A stretch of DNA of 64,000 nt from Arcuatula senhousia (taxonomy: Eukaryota; Mollusca; Bivalvia; Mytilida; Mytilidae), in assembly GCA_963971305.1 (NCBI GenBank), contig OZ020306.1, positions 34,245,512-34,309,511 on the forward strand, in the 5' to 3' direction. The notes beneath the pieces are model-generated. The model did no database searches, had not been told where the DNA came from, and saw only the letters and a program-made list of their open reading frames with translations. Of this stretch, positions 54,830 through 64,000 are shown in pieces (within the stretch, counting starts at the first letter, position 1; each line of letters begins with the position of its first letter). Both the position numbers and the translations under genes were made by a program.

Positions 54830-55414
54830 TAAAGGATGAGTGGCATTAAGACCCATAATTGGCCCAAGAAAATGAAGTTGGTTAAAATGTTATGATATTT
54901 ATACGAAATATTAGCTTATATGTGGTTACAAAGAAAACACATCAAATAAGGCAAATTTCATTCATTGTGACCTAGTATGACATCATATTTAGTGGTCTTA
55001 TTTGACAAAATAAGGAAAATCTGCTATTTTGAATGGTTTCAGTGCATATTTTCCTTAAGAAAAACATTGGGCGCATGAAAACAACAACTCCAAACTTTCG
55101 GAAATTATGTATTTCATCATTTTACACATTATTGCCAAGTATAAAGTTGTTGTTTTGATGTGCCCACCTTCTTTCAGACCAAAGAGTGTATGAAAATCAG
55201 CAAAAATCAATGAAATAAGGACAAGTTCTTTAATATATAGCTTTTTGAGTTAACTGATTGGCATGACAGCTTAACTGATATGGCACAAGCTTATCATTTT
55301 CTTTAAGCCTAATAATTTATCAATGTTTCATCAACTCAAGGCATCTGTATGCTCAGTTTTAATTTCTTGGTAAATCTTGGGCCAATAATGGGTCTTATTG
55401 CCACTCATCCTTTA
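54830..55414. mobile_element. 585 bp MITE with ~38 bp inverted repeats
   Basis: TAAAGGATGAGTGGCATTAA at 54830 pairs with the complement ending at 55414 (TTGCCACTCATCCTTTA). The arms continue through GACCCATAATTGGCCCAAG with about two mismatches overall. No ORF inside. Confidence 0.92.
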
Positions 55415-56650
55415 GCATGCATTTCACTAGAAATTACCTTTAGTGATTGTAATTCCATGTTGTTTTTTCTTGAAAAAGATTGTACTTCTAATAAGTAGTC
55501 TGTGACGTTGTCTTGATGATTATTCTACAACCATGAATTTTAAATTATTTTTTGGCGGATAACCAATGAATTATTGTTATCCATTTTTAAAACGATAATT
55601 TTTAGCCTCTAAAATGCCTTTCTTTTCAAAACAAACAATGTTAAATTGTATATTTTAAGCTCTCCGCATAATTGAAGTCGTAGTTACAAACTTTTTTTTG
55701 GTCAAAGTTTGACCATAATTTCCAGTTATATACTTAGTGTAAATGGAAATCTTATCAGTATATAAAATGGCTTGACCTCCCCTATGGAATCTCAATAATC
55801 TCTTATAATATAGATATCCACAAGATATTGTGTACATGTTGAAATATTTAAGTATTTAGCCACTGGTTTGTTGACATAAATCAGACGGGACAGTAACATT
55901 AGTACGTCAGTCAATATGAAACTACTTAAATCTAGATTTAATTATAATTGGTTCTTCATTACATGAAAACCGATACCAAAAAAAAAACACTAAAAAGTTA
56001 TGACCTATCCTAACTAAAGCGGGAACTTAAGAACAATAAGACAACCACAAATTGATGAATTATCATTTACGATTACAATACAGTGCACATAATGACTTTA
56101 AAAAATGAATGAATTAATAAGAGTTTGCGTGTACTTACAAAAATAATAGACGATCACCTGTCAAAATGCACTCTGACTATTAATTATATTCTTCATACAT
56201 AACTAACATTCATATTTAAAAGACCCGCTTCCGGCTCTCCATGCGCAATGCTTATGCGCATAAGAACTGCTGTCTTTAATCAGTTCACCATCCCGTTAAA
56301 TATTTAATTATTGGGCTATTTTATTATTCGATATCACTTGCTTTAATATAATATTAAAATACAAATAAAACACAATTAACTTTTTTACCTGTATGCTACA
56401 AAAACAGCTTTATTTTCACATTTAAATTAATAAAATCTGCTTTATTATAGCTGATAATAATGATAGAAGAGTCTACCTAGATTTTATATATTGTAAAATA
56501 TTAACTAAATGAACAAAATAATCTTCAAATAAGATTCAAGAATGATATAAGATGATTAAAATAATATTTCTTTCCATTATATATTGATATCACTTATATT
56601 TGAATAAAAAAATTGAAATATTCAATGTCTTACACACAAAAATTGTATTA
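55415..56650. other. AT-rich sequence, no gene seen
   Basis: Apart from a short stem (GGATAACCAATGAA...TTATCC near 55557) nothing is recognised on either strand. Confidence 0.5.
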
Positions 56651-56659
56651 GCATTAAAT

Positions 56660-56850
56660 AATTGATTTTTTATCTAGCTGTAACACTGACACCATTATGA
56701 CCCATCGTTGCCGCGCTTTTCCGCTTAACAGAGTGCATATATAATCTCATACTAACTTCATGTACTTTGACAGCTGAAGGTCATTTTCTTTAACCAAGAG
56801 AGCTATTAAACCACGTATTGTCAGTGACCTTACCATCCTTAAAGCAAAAT
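56660..56850. repeat. Diverged third copy of the giant-palindrome core
   Basis: CATTATGACCCAT, CGCGCTTTTCCGCTTAACAG and CTTTGACAGCTGAAGGTCA parallel 60735-60830 (CATTGTGACCCAT, CGCGCTTTCTCTGTAAGAAT, CTCTGACAGCTAAAGGTCA). Confidence 0.7.
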
Positions 56851-57369
56851 GAAGAAAAACTGTGTCTGGTTCAGGTTACCTCCAAGTTAATATAAGCTTT
56901 GATGCGAATGAAATTTGTCAAATAAAAACGATACACATGATATAGAACTAAATATTTTGTGTAAGTTAATTGATGTAATGAATAAAATTCCAAAACATAC
57001 ATTTATTACTAGTAAGCGGCAAAGTTTTACTAATAAGTAATTAATTTAAATTTCATGTCAATTTAGAATTCTTGCGATTTGTAATTGTACTTCATTTTGG
57101 GTATGCTGGTGTTTTACAAACTTTACAAGAATAGAAGTCTAGGAACCTTAATTTTATTTTATTTTTAATTATGCTACAAATATAATTTTGTCTTCTTAAT
57201 AATTGGCATCCTTTTGTAGAGCTTGCTATTTGTCATCTTGGAAAACTAGCAGCTTCTACAAACATAGTTTTGATAAATGAGTAAAACTACCCCCTACTTC
57301 CAGTTCTTTCAGATTCACAAAAGGTATGATTTAATCCTTCTTTGAATCATATGGACTTTGCCTTTTGAT

Positions 57370-58015
57370 TTTTATACGACCTCAAAAAAAATGCGGACGT
57401 ATAATGGTATGATGCTGTCGTCGTCGTTGTCATCGTCGTCGTTGTCTGTTAACTTAAGTGTATACACGATAACATTAGTTCTAGTAATCTGAATGCAATT
57501 CACAATGATATTCCTTACTATTAAAGGATGAATGGGATTGATTTTCGGGGTCCCACCTGTTTTAGTTTCGAAATTAGGGGCCAAAAATGCTACTTTTATG
57601 TTTGTTGCCACGATAACTTTAGTTCTAGTCATCCTATTGCTTTGTACTTTGGCATTAATGTTCCTTGACATAAAAGGGTGAATGGGATTGATTTTGGGGG
57701 GTACCCCCTTATTTTGTTTCAAAATTAAGGGGCCAAAAGGGGCAAAAATTCAAATATTTTATTGTTTTCACCATAAACTTTGTTTTTAACTGGCTTATTG
57801 CTGTGAATATTGATCTCCTTTCGAAAATAAATAATTCCTTTTAATTCCTTTTAAATTGTAAGTGGAAAGTCCACCAAAAGCTGCATGTGTTAAAAACCTT
57901 TTGTCAGTCCACCATGGGCTGCATGTGTCCAGAGCAATTGACTATTCATATTGGGCCTTAAACGTACAGGGTTCAACATGTTGCGGTCATATAATGCTAG
58001 GCTCGGCGAAGCTTT
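57370..58015. mobile_element. Repeat element with imperfect TATACGACC ends
   Basis: It starts TTTTTATACGACCTCA and ends near GCGGTCATATAATGC. Inside, GGATGAATGGGATTGATTT occurs at about 57527 and 57670 (~140 bp units), plus the segment shared with 49660-49730. A (GTC/GTT)n-like run near 57418-57447 gives a false Asp-rich ORF. Confidence 0.6.
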
Positions 58016-58032
58016 TTATTTTAGATTAGTTT

Positions 58033-58650
58033 AAACATATCTATTTATCCTGGATTGGGAAACAAGCTTAATGCTTATGTAAATCCTTATCCAGCTAGCA
58101 GTTTGCGAGTGTGGCCTTTGCAGTGGCCCCCATTGAGCCTACTCTTATCGAACTTTACAAAGGGGTCTTAAACGTGCATGGGGTATTGCTCTCAAAATAC
58201 ACAGGTCAACCTTTTTTTCGTCCCTTCCGAAGGACTAGCATCGTTTCTTGAGACCATCCTCGCAAATATTTTAGATTGATTTGATGGCTGTTGTGGTGAC
58301 ACAATAACATCATTTACACCATCTTTGACATTAGGTCAAGATTTCTATACGGATTGTCAGATGATAAATACAAAAATAATTAGAATTTAGAACCACAATT
58401 ACTTTAAACAGATTAATTTATCCTGGATTAGGAATGCTTATGTGAATCGCTTTCAAGCTAGTAGTTAGCGAGTGTGGCCTTTGTAACGGCCCACGTTGAG
58501 CCTTTTCTTATCGAACTCTATAAAGGGTCTTTAACGTGCATAGGGTATTGCTCTCCACATATGAGGGAAAACTTTTTTCGTCCATTCGGAGAACAAGTAG
58601 CAACGTTCCTTGGAACCATCCTTGCAAATGATGTCAAGAGAGAATCGGAA
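58033..58650. repeat. Imperfect tandem duplication, ~370 bp period
   Basis: 58033-58262 and 58402-58635 share TTATCCTGGATT, GCGAGTGTGGCCTTTG, CTTATCGAACT, AACGTGCAT-GGGTATTGCTCT and a TTCGTCC segment. No intact coding frame. Confidence 0.82.
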
Positions 58651-58849
58651 AATTGGTTCATGAAATGGTCACCCCAGACAAGGATCAAATCATGAATTTT
58701 GACGTTAGTAGCCTGACGCATAAGCCATAATTGTTAACAGATTATGTTGAAACAGAAAATTTAAATTTGAACCACGGTAGCTTTAAGAACTGAGCGATAT
58801 AAGATAATACAAAGAGAATAATTTCCAAGACGTTCATCCGGGTGGCGAA

Positions 58850-59340
58850 TAGGCCCACAGCAGCGCTAAGCTTGTCGGTAAAAGTCAACTAAAGGGCGCT
58901 CAGAAACCTGACCACGGGTCGGGCCGCTTTGCCCACAAAGCGACTGGGATGTGTGCCCCAGGTGGTTGAATGGTGCAACCCTGGCATCCAGAGATGCGGG
59001 GTCGTCAGGCGATAATGCTGAAAACCTGACCGCAAACCATAGTGGTGCACTGTGTTGGGAAAAATGTCACGTTCCTTGCACGTTGAGGAACCCTGCTGCA
59101 GGTGTCGGTAAGAGTAGGACCCGTAGGATCCCCATGCAGGAGGCTAAATTTCCCGTCCCTACCCATCACTCCTTTTTCCAGTGGCAGTCAAAACTCTCCT
59201 ACCCGATTAGCCTTGTGTCCCCATTTCCTCCACATCATCATCATTTCATGTTCATTGTATCACCACTTTCATGTTCATCTCCCGGATATAGCCGAAATCG
59301 TGCTGCTTGGGAGTAAAGCAATAACTAACTAACCAACCAA
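58850..59340 (+). repeat. Dispersed repeat, plus copy, with TAAC-rich tail
   Basis: GC-richer than its surroundings. It ends with GGGAGTAAAGCAATAACTAA and CTAACCAACC, a short tandem tail of SINE/LINE 3' end style. An inverted copy starts at 63718. Promoter boxes are not clear. Confidence 0.75.
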
Positions 59341-59504
59341 AACGTTCAACGAGACTCACTTTTTTGTAATTGTAAGATTAACTTGAATTGATAAATTGAC
59401 ATTGATTTTTCTTTAAAAAACAAAGTAAAACTTAGCTTAATTTTAAACCCAAATAATAGTAAATAAGTGAAATTTCTAGGATCCTTTTCTTAAATGGCAC
59501 TGAC

Positions 59505-62390
59505 GACAGGAGACATTAGGACAGGTCTTTCTTAAGTTTCATTTTTGTACATGGAATTGTAATTGCTTGAATATAGGAGAGGATGTGATGACAGACAAAA
59601 TATGGAACTCAAAAGTGATAGTATCATACTACATTCCAAATCAATTTGTTACGAACATATAGTTTCTAATTGAACTGGTACGAAAATATTTTCATAGCCT
59701 GACCGCTTGACTAGCGCGTGATTGATTTTTTTTATAAATAATTCTTAATTAGATAGAAAAAAGAACAAAAGGTTGATAGAATTTATTTTATCGAATGGAC
59801 AAAATTTGAAAAAAGTAAAAATTCAGTACTTTTAATATATCATTGTCACTTAATGCGTTTATGGTTATATATGCTTTAACTTGTACAACTCCTTCACACA
59901 TATGAATTCACGTACAGTTACTTTTAAAAGCTACAAATATATATTTTCTACCTTAAAACATATATCTTAAGCTTTGAGTAATCAAGTCTTTTGTCTTCAA
60001 ATTTGAGCTCTAATTTGAAAAAAAACATTTGTTTTACTATTTCAATTTAACGTTTTTATGCTAGATAAATGTTTGCGTTAATAACACATAACATAAGAAT
60101 TATTTCAATGTTTTCAAAGATTGCTTGAAAACTGTTGAACCTGATCAAGGTCGCCTAATTGCACTAAAAACTCAATTGACCTTTAGCTGTCAGAGTATGA
60201 GATAATGCATTCTGGGGGAAATGAATGGGTCACAATGAGGTCAGGGTTTTGTCGTTATGCTTTCTGGTATGGGAAAAATCACTGTGCATAAGACTTTAAA
60301 TATATTAAGAAACAAATGAACAAGCAATAGTCCAAACTTCGTAACTTGGCAGCTGAAAATTACGATTAAAAAACTAAATATATTTTCTTGATAAAAAATG
60401 AGCATTTCTATTATGTTGTTATTTGTTCTTAAATAGCCTTTAGTTTTATTTCATTTCAAATTGATAATTATGAAAATAATAAATATCATAACGATGACCG
60501 TGAATATATTGATAATTAACATATATTTCGAATGGGTGTAGCTGACTGCAAACTATTAAATGTATTTAAAAAGGTTAAAACTGCTTTTATACACCAACGA
60601 TCTTTTACTTTGATTTATTGAAATTTTAATGATAAAACTTATCAAAGTTATTTGATTGAAAAATGGCTTTTTGATATCCATAGTTTAGATTCTTTGACTT
60701 TGTGGCTAAATAAATATACCAGAAAGCATAACGACTAAACCCTGACCTCATTGTGACCCATTTGTTTCGCGCTTTCTCTGTAAGAATGCATTATCTCATA
60801 CTCTGACAGCTAAAGGTCAATTGAGTTTTTTTTTGCAATTAGGCGACCTTGGTCAGGTTCAACAGTGTTCCAGCAATCTAAAATGAATATTTTGAATCTA
60901 ATGTTATGTGTTATTAACGCATACATTTATCTGAGCATAACGTAAAATTTAAACAGTAAAACAATTTTTTTTTTCAAATTAGAGCCCTTTTGACTACAAG
61001 AGTCTTGATTACTTAAAAGGAGGTAGCAAATATATATTTTTTCGCTTTTGTAACTGTACATGAATTCATTTATATGAGAGAGTTGTACAAGTTACAGCAT
61101 GTATAACTATATACGCATTAAGTGACAACAAGAGGCTCCCAGGAGCTTGAAAAGCCCACCTGGTCTTGATGTCAACCCTATGAAGACTTTTGTAGAGCTA
61201 AATTAGCTGAATGTTTATACAAGAAAAAGCTTTTCTCTATCTGCAATAGTTTTCATTCTAAATAAGCAAAAAAAAACCTTTTATTCACTTTTAAAATGGC
61301 TGTAATTCCTCTTTCATTGGTCATCTGACAACTTCGACCCTTTGGAGCCTTTAGTAGAATTAAATGAGCTGAAAATTTAAGCAAGCAACAGCTTTTCTCT
61401 TTCTGCAATAGTTTTCATTCTATAGGCCAAAAACATGAAGAAACGCTATTTTTCACCTTTAGGGGGCTGTAACCCCTTAAAGGGTCCATGTGACAACTTC
61501 ACCCCTTCGACCCTATGAAGATTTTAGTAGAGCTAAATGAGCTGAACATTCAAGTAAGCTACAGCTTTTCTCAATCTACAATAGTTTTCATTCTATAAGC
61601 CAAAACACGAAAAAAAAGCTATTTTTCACATTTAGGGGGCTGTAACCCCTACAAGGGGTTATGTGACAACTTCGACCATATTGAGACTTTTGTAGAGCTA
61701 AATGAGCTGAACATTTAAGCAAACAACAGCTTTTTCTCTATCTACCCTAGTTTTCATTCTCTAGGCCAAAAACACTATTTTTATGCCTGAAAAAGGTTGT
61801 AACGCCTATGTAGGGTGATCTGACAACTTCGACCCTATGAAAACTTTTGTACAACAAAAGCAGCTTAATATTTGATCGAGCAATAGCTTTTCTCTATCTA
61901 CACTAGTTTTCATACTCTAGGCCAAAATTACTATTTTTTGCCTGTAAAGGGCTGTAACCCCTAAAAGGGGTCATTTGACAAATTCGACCCTATGGAGACT
62001 TTTGTAGAACTAAATGAGTTGAACATTTAAGCAAGCAACAGCTTTTTTCTATCTGCTATCGTTTTCATTCTATTTTTCAAATTTTGTCCATTCTAAAAAA
62101 TAAATTCTATAAACCTTTTTTTTTTTTTTTTAATAAAGAATTATTTATAACAAAAATCAATCACGCGCTAGTCAAACGGTCAGGCTATGAAAACATTTTC
62201 GTACCATTATAATTACCAACTATATGTTCGTAACAAATTGATTTGGAATGTAGTATGCTACTATGACTTTGGAGTTCCATATCTTGGGATTTCTTTTGTG
62301 TCTGGCATCACACCCTCTCCTTTAACAATACCTGGCCATTTCAGTTTTGATCGAATTCTATTAAGAAATATAGGACTAAAATCCCCATTC
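59505..62390. repeat. Giant imperfect palindrome with satellite insertion
   Basis: The left arm (about 59505-60270) is the reverse complement of the right arm (60715-61128 plus about 62085-62390). Paired landmarks: GCATAACGAC at 60724 with GTCGTTATGC at 60251; TCACGCGCTAGTCAA near 62160 with CTTGACTAGCGCGTGA near 59706; TAACAAATTGATTTGGAATG with CATTCCAAATCAATTTGTTA. The spacer is ~445 bp. No protein is encoded. Confidence 0.9.
61129..62080. mobile_element. Satellite-core element inserted in the right palindrome arm
   Basis: It starts CAAGAGGCTCCCAGGAGC and has six units of ~165-172 bp (GACTTTTGTAGAGCTAAATG near 61172, 61512, 61683 and variants). The left arm lacks it, so it is younger than the palindrome. 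About 30 bp of arm is missing at its right border. Confidence 0.87.
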
Positions 62391-62399
62391 ACACCGACC

Positions 62400-62935
62400 A
62401 CCATCTTACTTCGCCCTCTTCTACCTCCGCGATGTAAGTACTCAGTGTAACAACAAGAACGACAATAATACGACCATAGTATCGGTAGTTCATGGGAACG
62501 TTTTCTCCAATGTTCAATTTAAGTACGATGCTACCTTCCTTTTTCATACCACACATTGACTCTAACAAATATTGATAGCGGGAAACAAATCCTTATGCGA
62601 ATAAAACAACAGCCGAGCAACATTTTTTCATATTAATTCTTATACATGTAAGAAGTTTGAACAAGTTTCAGGAAAAGGTTGTGAAAAGAAGTTGCTGAGA
62701 TAATTTAGGACAATATTCCACGACGTCTTCTTAACATCTCATGCTCCAAACATTCCTAGAGATACAGCTAAAATCAATCAAAATGTGTCATACTGAAATG
62801 CCCTTTCCGTTACAGACGGGAAATTATGGACAACAGAACAAAACTAACCAGTTATTTAAAACTAAGTGTCAAAAGGTTTGAAATATAGAATAGGAACAAG
62901 TTGTTTCTAAACATCTCTTTCTGAATCATAATAAT
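62400..62935. other. AT-rich sequence, no gene seen
   Basis: No recognised coding, RNA or repeat structure. Confidence 0.45.
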
Positions 62936-62939
62936 TTGG

Positions 62940-63065
62940 ACCACCGGGCTTTCGGTTTAGTGGTCCTTCAGACTAACGGACCTTTGAATTAACGACCCTC
63001 CGACTAAAGGTCCTTCGAACTAGCAAAGTTTCGGACTAACAGAACTTTGAACTTATAGACCGTCT
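62940..63065. repeat. Minisatellite with ~17 bp units
   Basis: About seven degenerate units such as GGTCCTTCGAACTAG, GGACCTTTGAATTAAC and CGGACTAACAGAACTTTG. Confidence 0.75.
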
Positions 63066-63717
63066 TCTCAGCAACAAGGTTGCAACTTTACTCTCACAAA
63101 ACTTTTTTTTAATTTCAAATGTTCAGACCTTTTTCATTTTACTTTAAGCTTCTTTCAGTTAAAGGTAATTTTTCTTCGCGATGAAGTATTTGAATGTCAT
63201 ATAGAAAACATATTCAGTGCTTAGAATTTGATTTCAGTTTTGTACAAGTCAACGTTTGTATAAGCATTTTTAAAGTTTCTTACCACCTTTAATTGGGGAT
63301 ATTGAAACCCTTACTTCTGTAAAAAAGCTCAAATATGCACTAACAATCTTTTTTACATAATACATATTTTGTGCAACAGCTATCTTGTTTGTGGTGCTAT
63401 AAAATACATGTAAGACTTGGGGTTTCGAATATTTGAGAGGAAATTTTTCATACATTTCAGAAATATTACAGTATAAATGCAAATAAGACCAGGCGATGCA
63501 TATTTATTTGTGATAATTGCCTCACAGTTTTCGCACTTTAATATTATCTTCGTATTCGTTTATCATATCAAATCAATCAAATCAAACTTATAAAGCAAAT
63601 TTTCACTCAATGGAGGGCAAAAGACTACAACAATAAAGTGAAAAAAAAATTCAAACAATTATAATTGCATGACCAAAAAAAATGAAACTTAAGTGTGACC
63701 TGTCCCCGTGTCTCCTG

Positions 63718-64000
63718 TTAGTTAGTTAATTAATTATTGCTTTACTCCCAAGCAGCGCGATTTCGGCTATATCCGGGAGATGAACATGAAAGTGGTGATA
63801 CAATGAACATGAAATGATGATGAAGTGGAGGTAATGGGGACACAAGGCCAATCGGGTAGGAAAGTTTTTACTGCCACTGGAAAAGGGAGTGATGGGTAGA
63901 AACGGGAAATTTTGCCTCCTGCATGGGGATCCTACGGGTCCTGCTCTTACCGAGACCTGCAGCAGGGTTCTTTAACGTGCGAGGAACGTGACATTTTTCC
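63718..64000 (-). repeat. Dispersed repeat, inverted copy, cut by window end
   Basis: Reverse complement of 59060-59336: it starts with the TTAGTTAGTTAATTAATTATTG tail complement and runs through ATCCGGGAGATGAACATGAA to AACGTGCGAGGAACGTGACA. Confidence 0.9.

Noticed and set aside
57372..57722. Minus-strand ORF ending in an Asp-rich stretch
   Set aside because: It comes from a short GTC/GTT-type run within a repeat element; no conserved protein pattern.

Overview
The window looks like nuclear DNA from a marine bivalve, most likely a mussel-like mollusc. It is strongly AT-rich, its genes have many short exons and long introns, and much of the space is filled by elements typical of bivalves: elements with internal ~160-180 bp satellite units, MITEs, foldbacks, LINE relics, and a lineage-typical Mab-21/cGAS-like gene. 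Species is inference; gene identities come from reading the conserved proteins. | Layout. (1) 378-8415, minus: the N-terminal half of a RECQL4 (Sld2/RecQ4) replication helicase gene, six coding exons read here, helicase domain beyond the left edge. (2) 8.5-16.6 kb: intergenic repeat field holding two satellite-type elements, a 212 bp foldback, decayed reverse-transcriptase relics, a MITE and a 5'-truncated CR1-like LINE ending in (GAA)n. (3) 16609-37197, plus: a complete 18-exon UTP4 (cirhin) gene; the spliced exons give 681 codons plus stop, close to the human protein. Its introns carry several MITEs, a degenerate copy of exon 9, a hAT-like element, and in intron 9 a young gag-only LTR retrotransposon inside a mariner-type inverted-repeat pair. 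RECQL4 and UTP4 are divergent (head to head). (4) 37.2-42.3 kb: an AT-rich repeat field with tRNA-derived SINE-like relics, a split minisatellite, a palindrome and a foldback whose ends are themselves tandem arrays. (5) 42763-43493, plus: a two-exon ORF of 136 codons, unknown function, possibly part of a retroelement. (6) 45760-47211, minus: an intronless Mab-21/cGAS-like nucleotidyltransferase of 483 aa with an N-terminal MGCSCS acylation signal. (7) 47.4-49.2 kb: a decayed RT element. (8) 49.2-64 kb: apparently gene-free, with an unusual periodic palindrome array (50883-51318), more MITEs and satellite elements, and a ~2.9 kb imperfect giant palindrome (about 59505-62390) bracketed by inverted copies of another repeat, the second cut by the right edge. 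| How it fits together. RECQL4 (origin firing, DNA repair) and UTP4 (SSU processome, 18S rRNA maturation) are unrelated housekeeping genes that may share a promoter region. The cGAS-like gene is the best candidate for an unusual biological function: a predicted membrane-anchored nucleotidyltransferase with its three acidic residues retained. The rest is a record of nested transposition.
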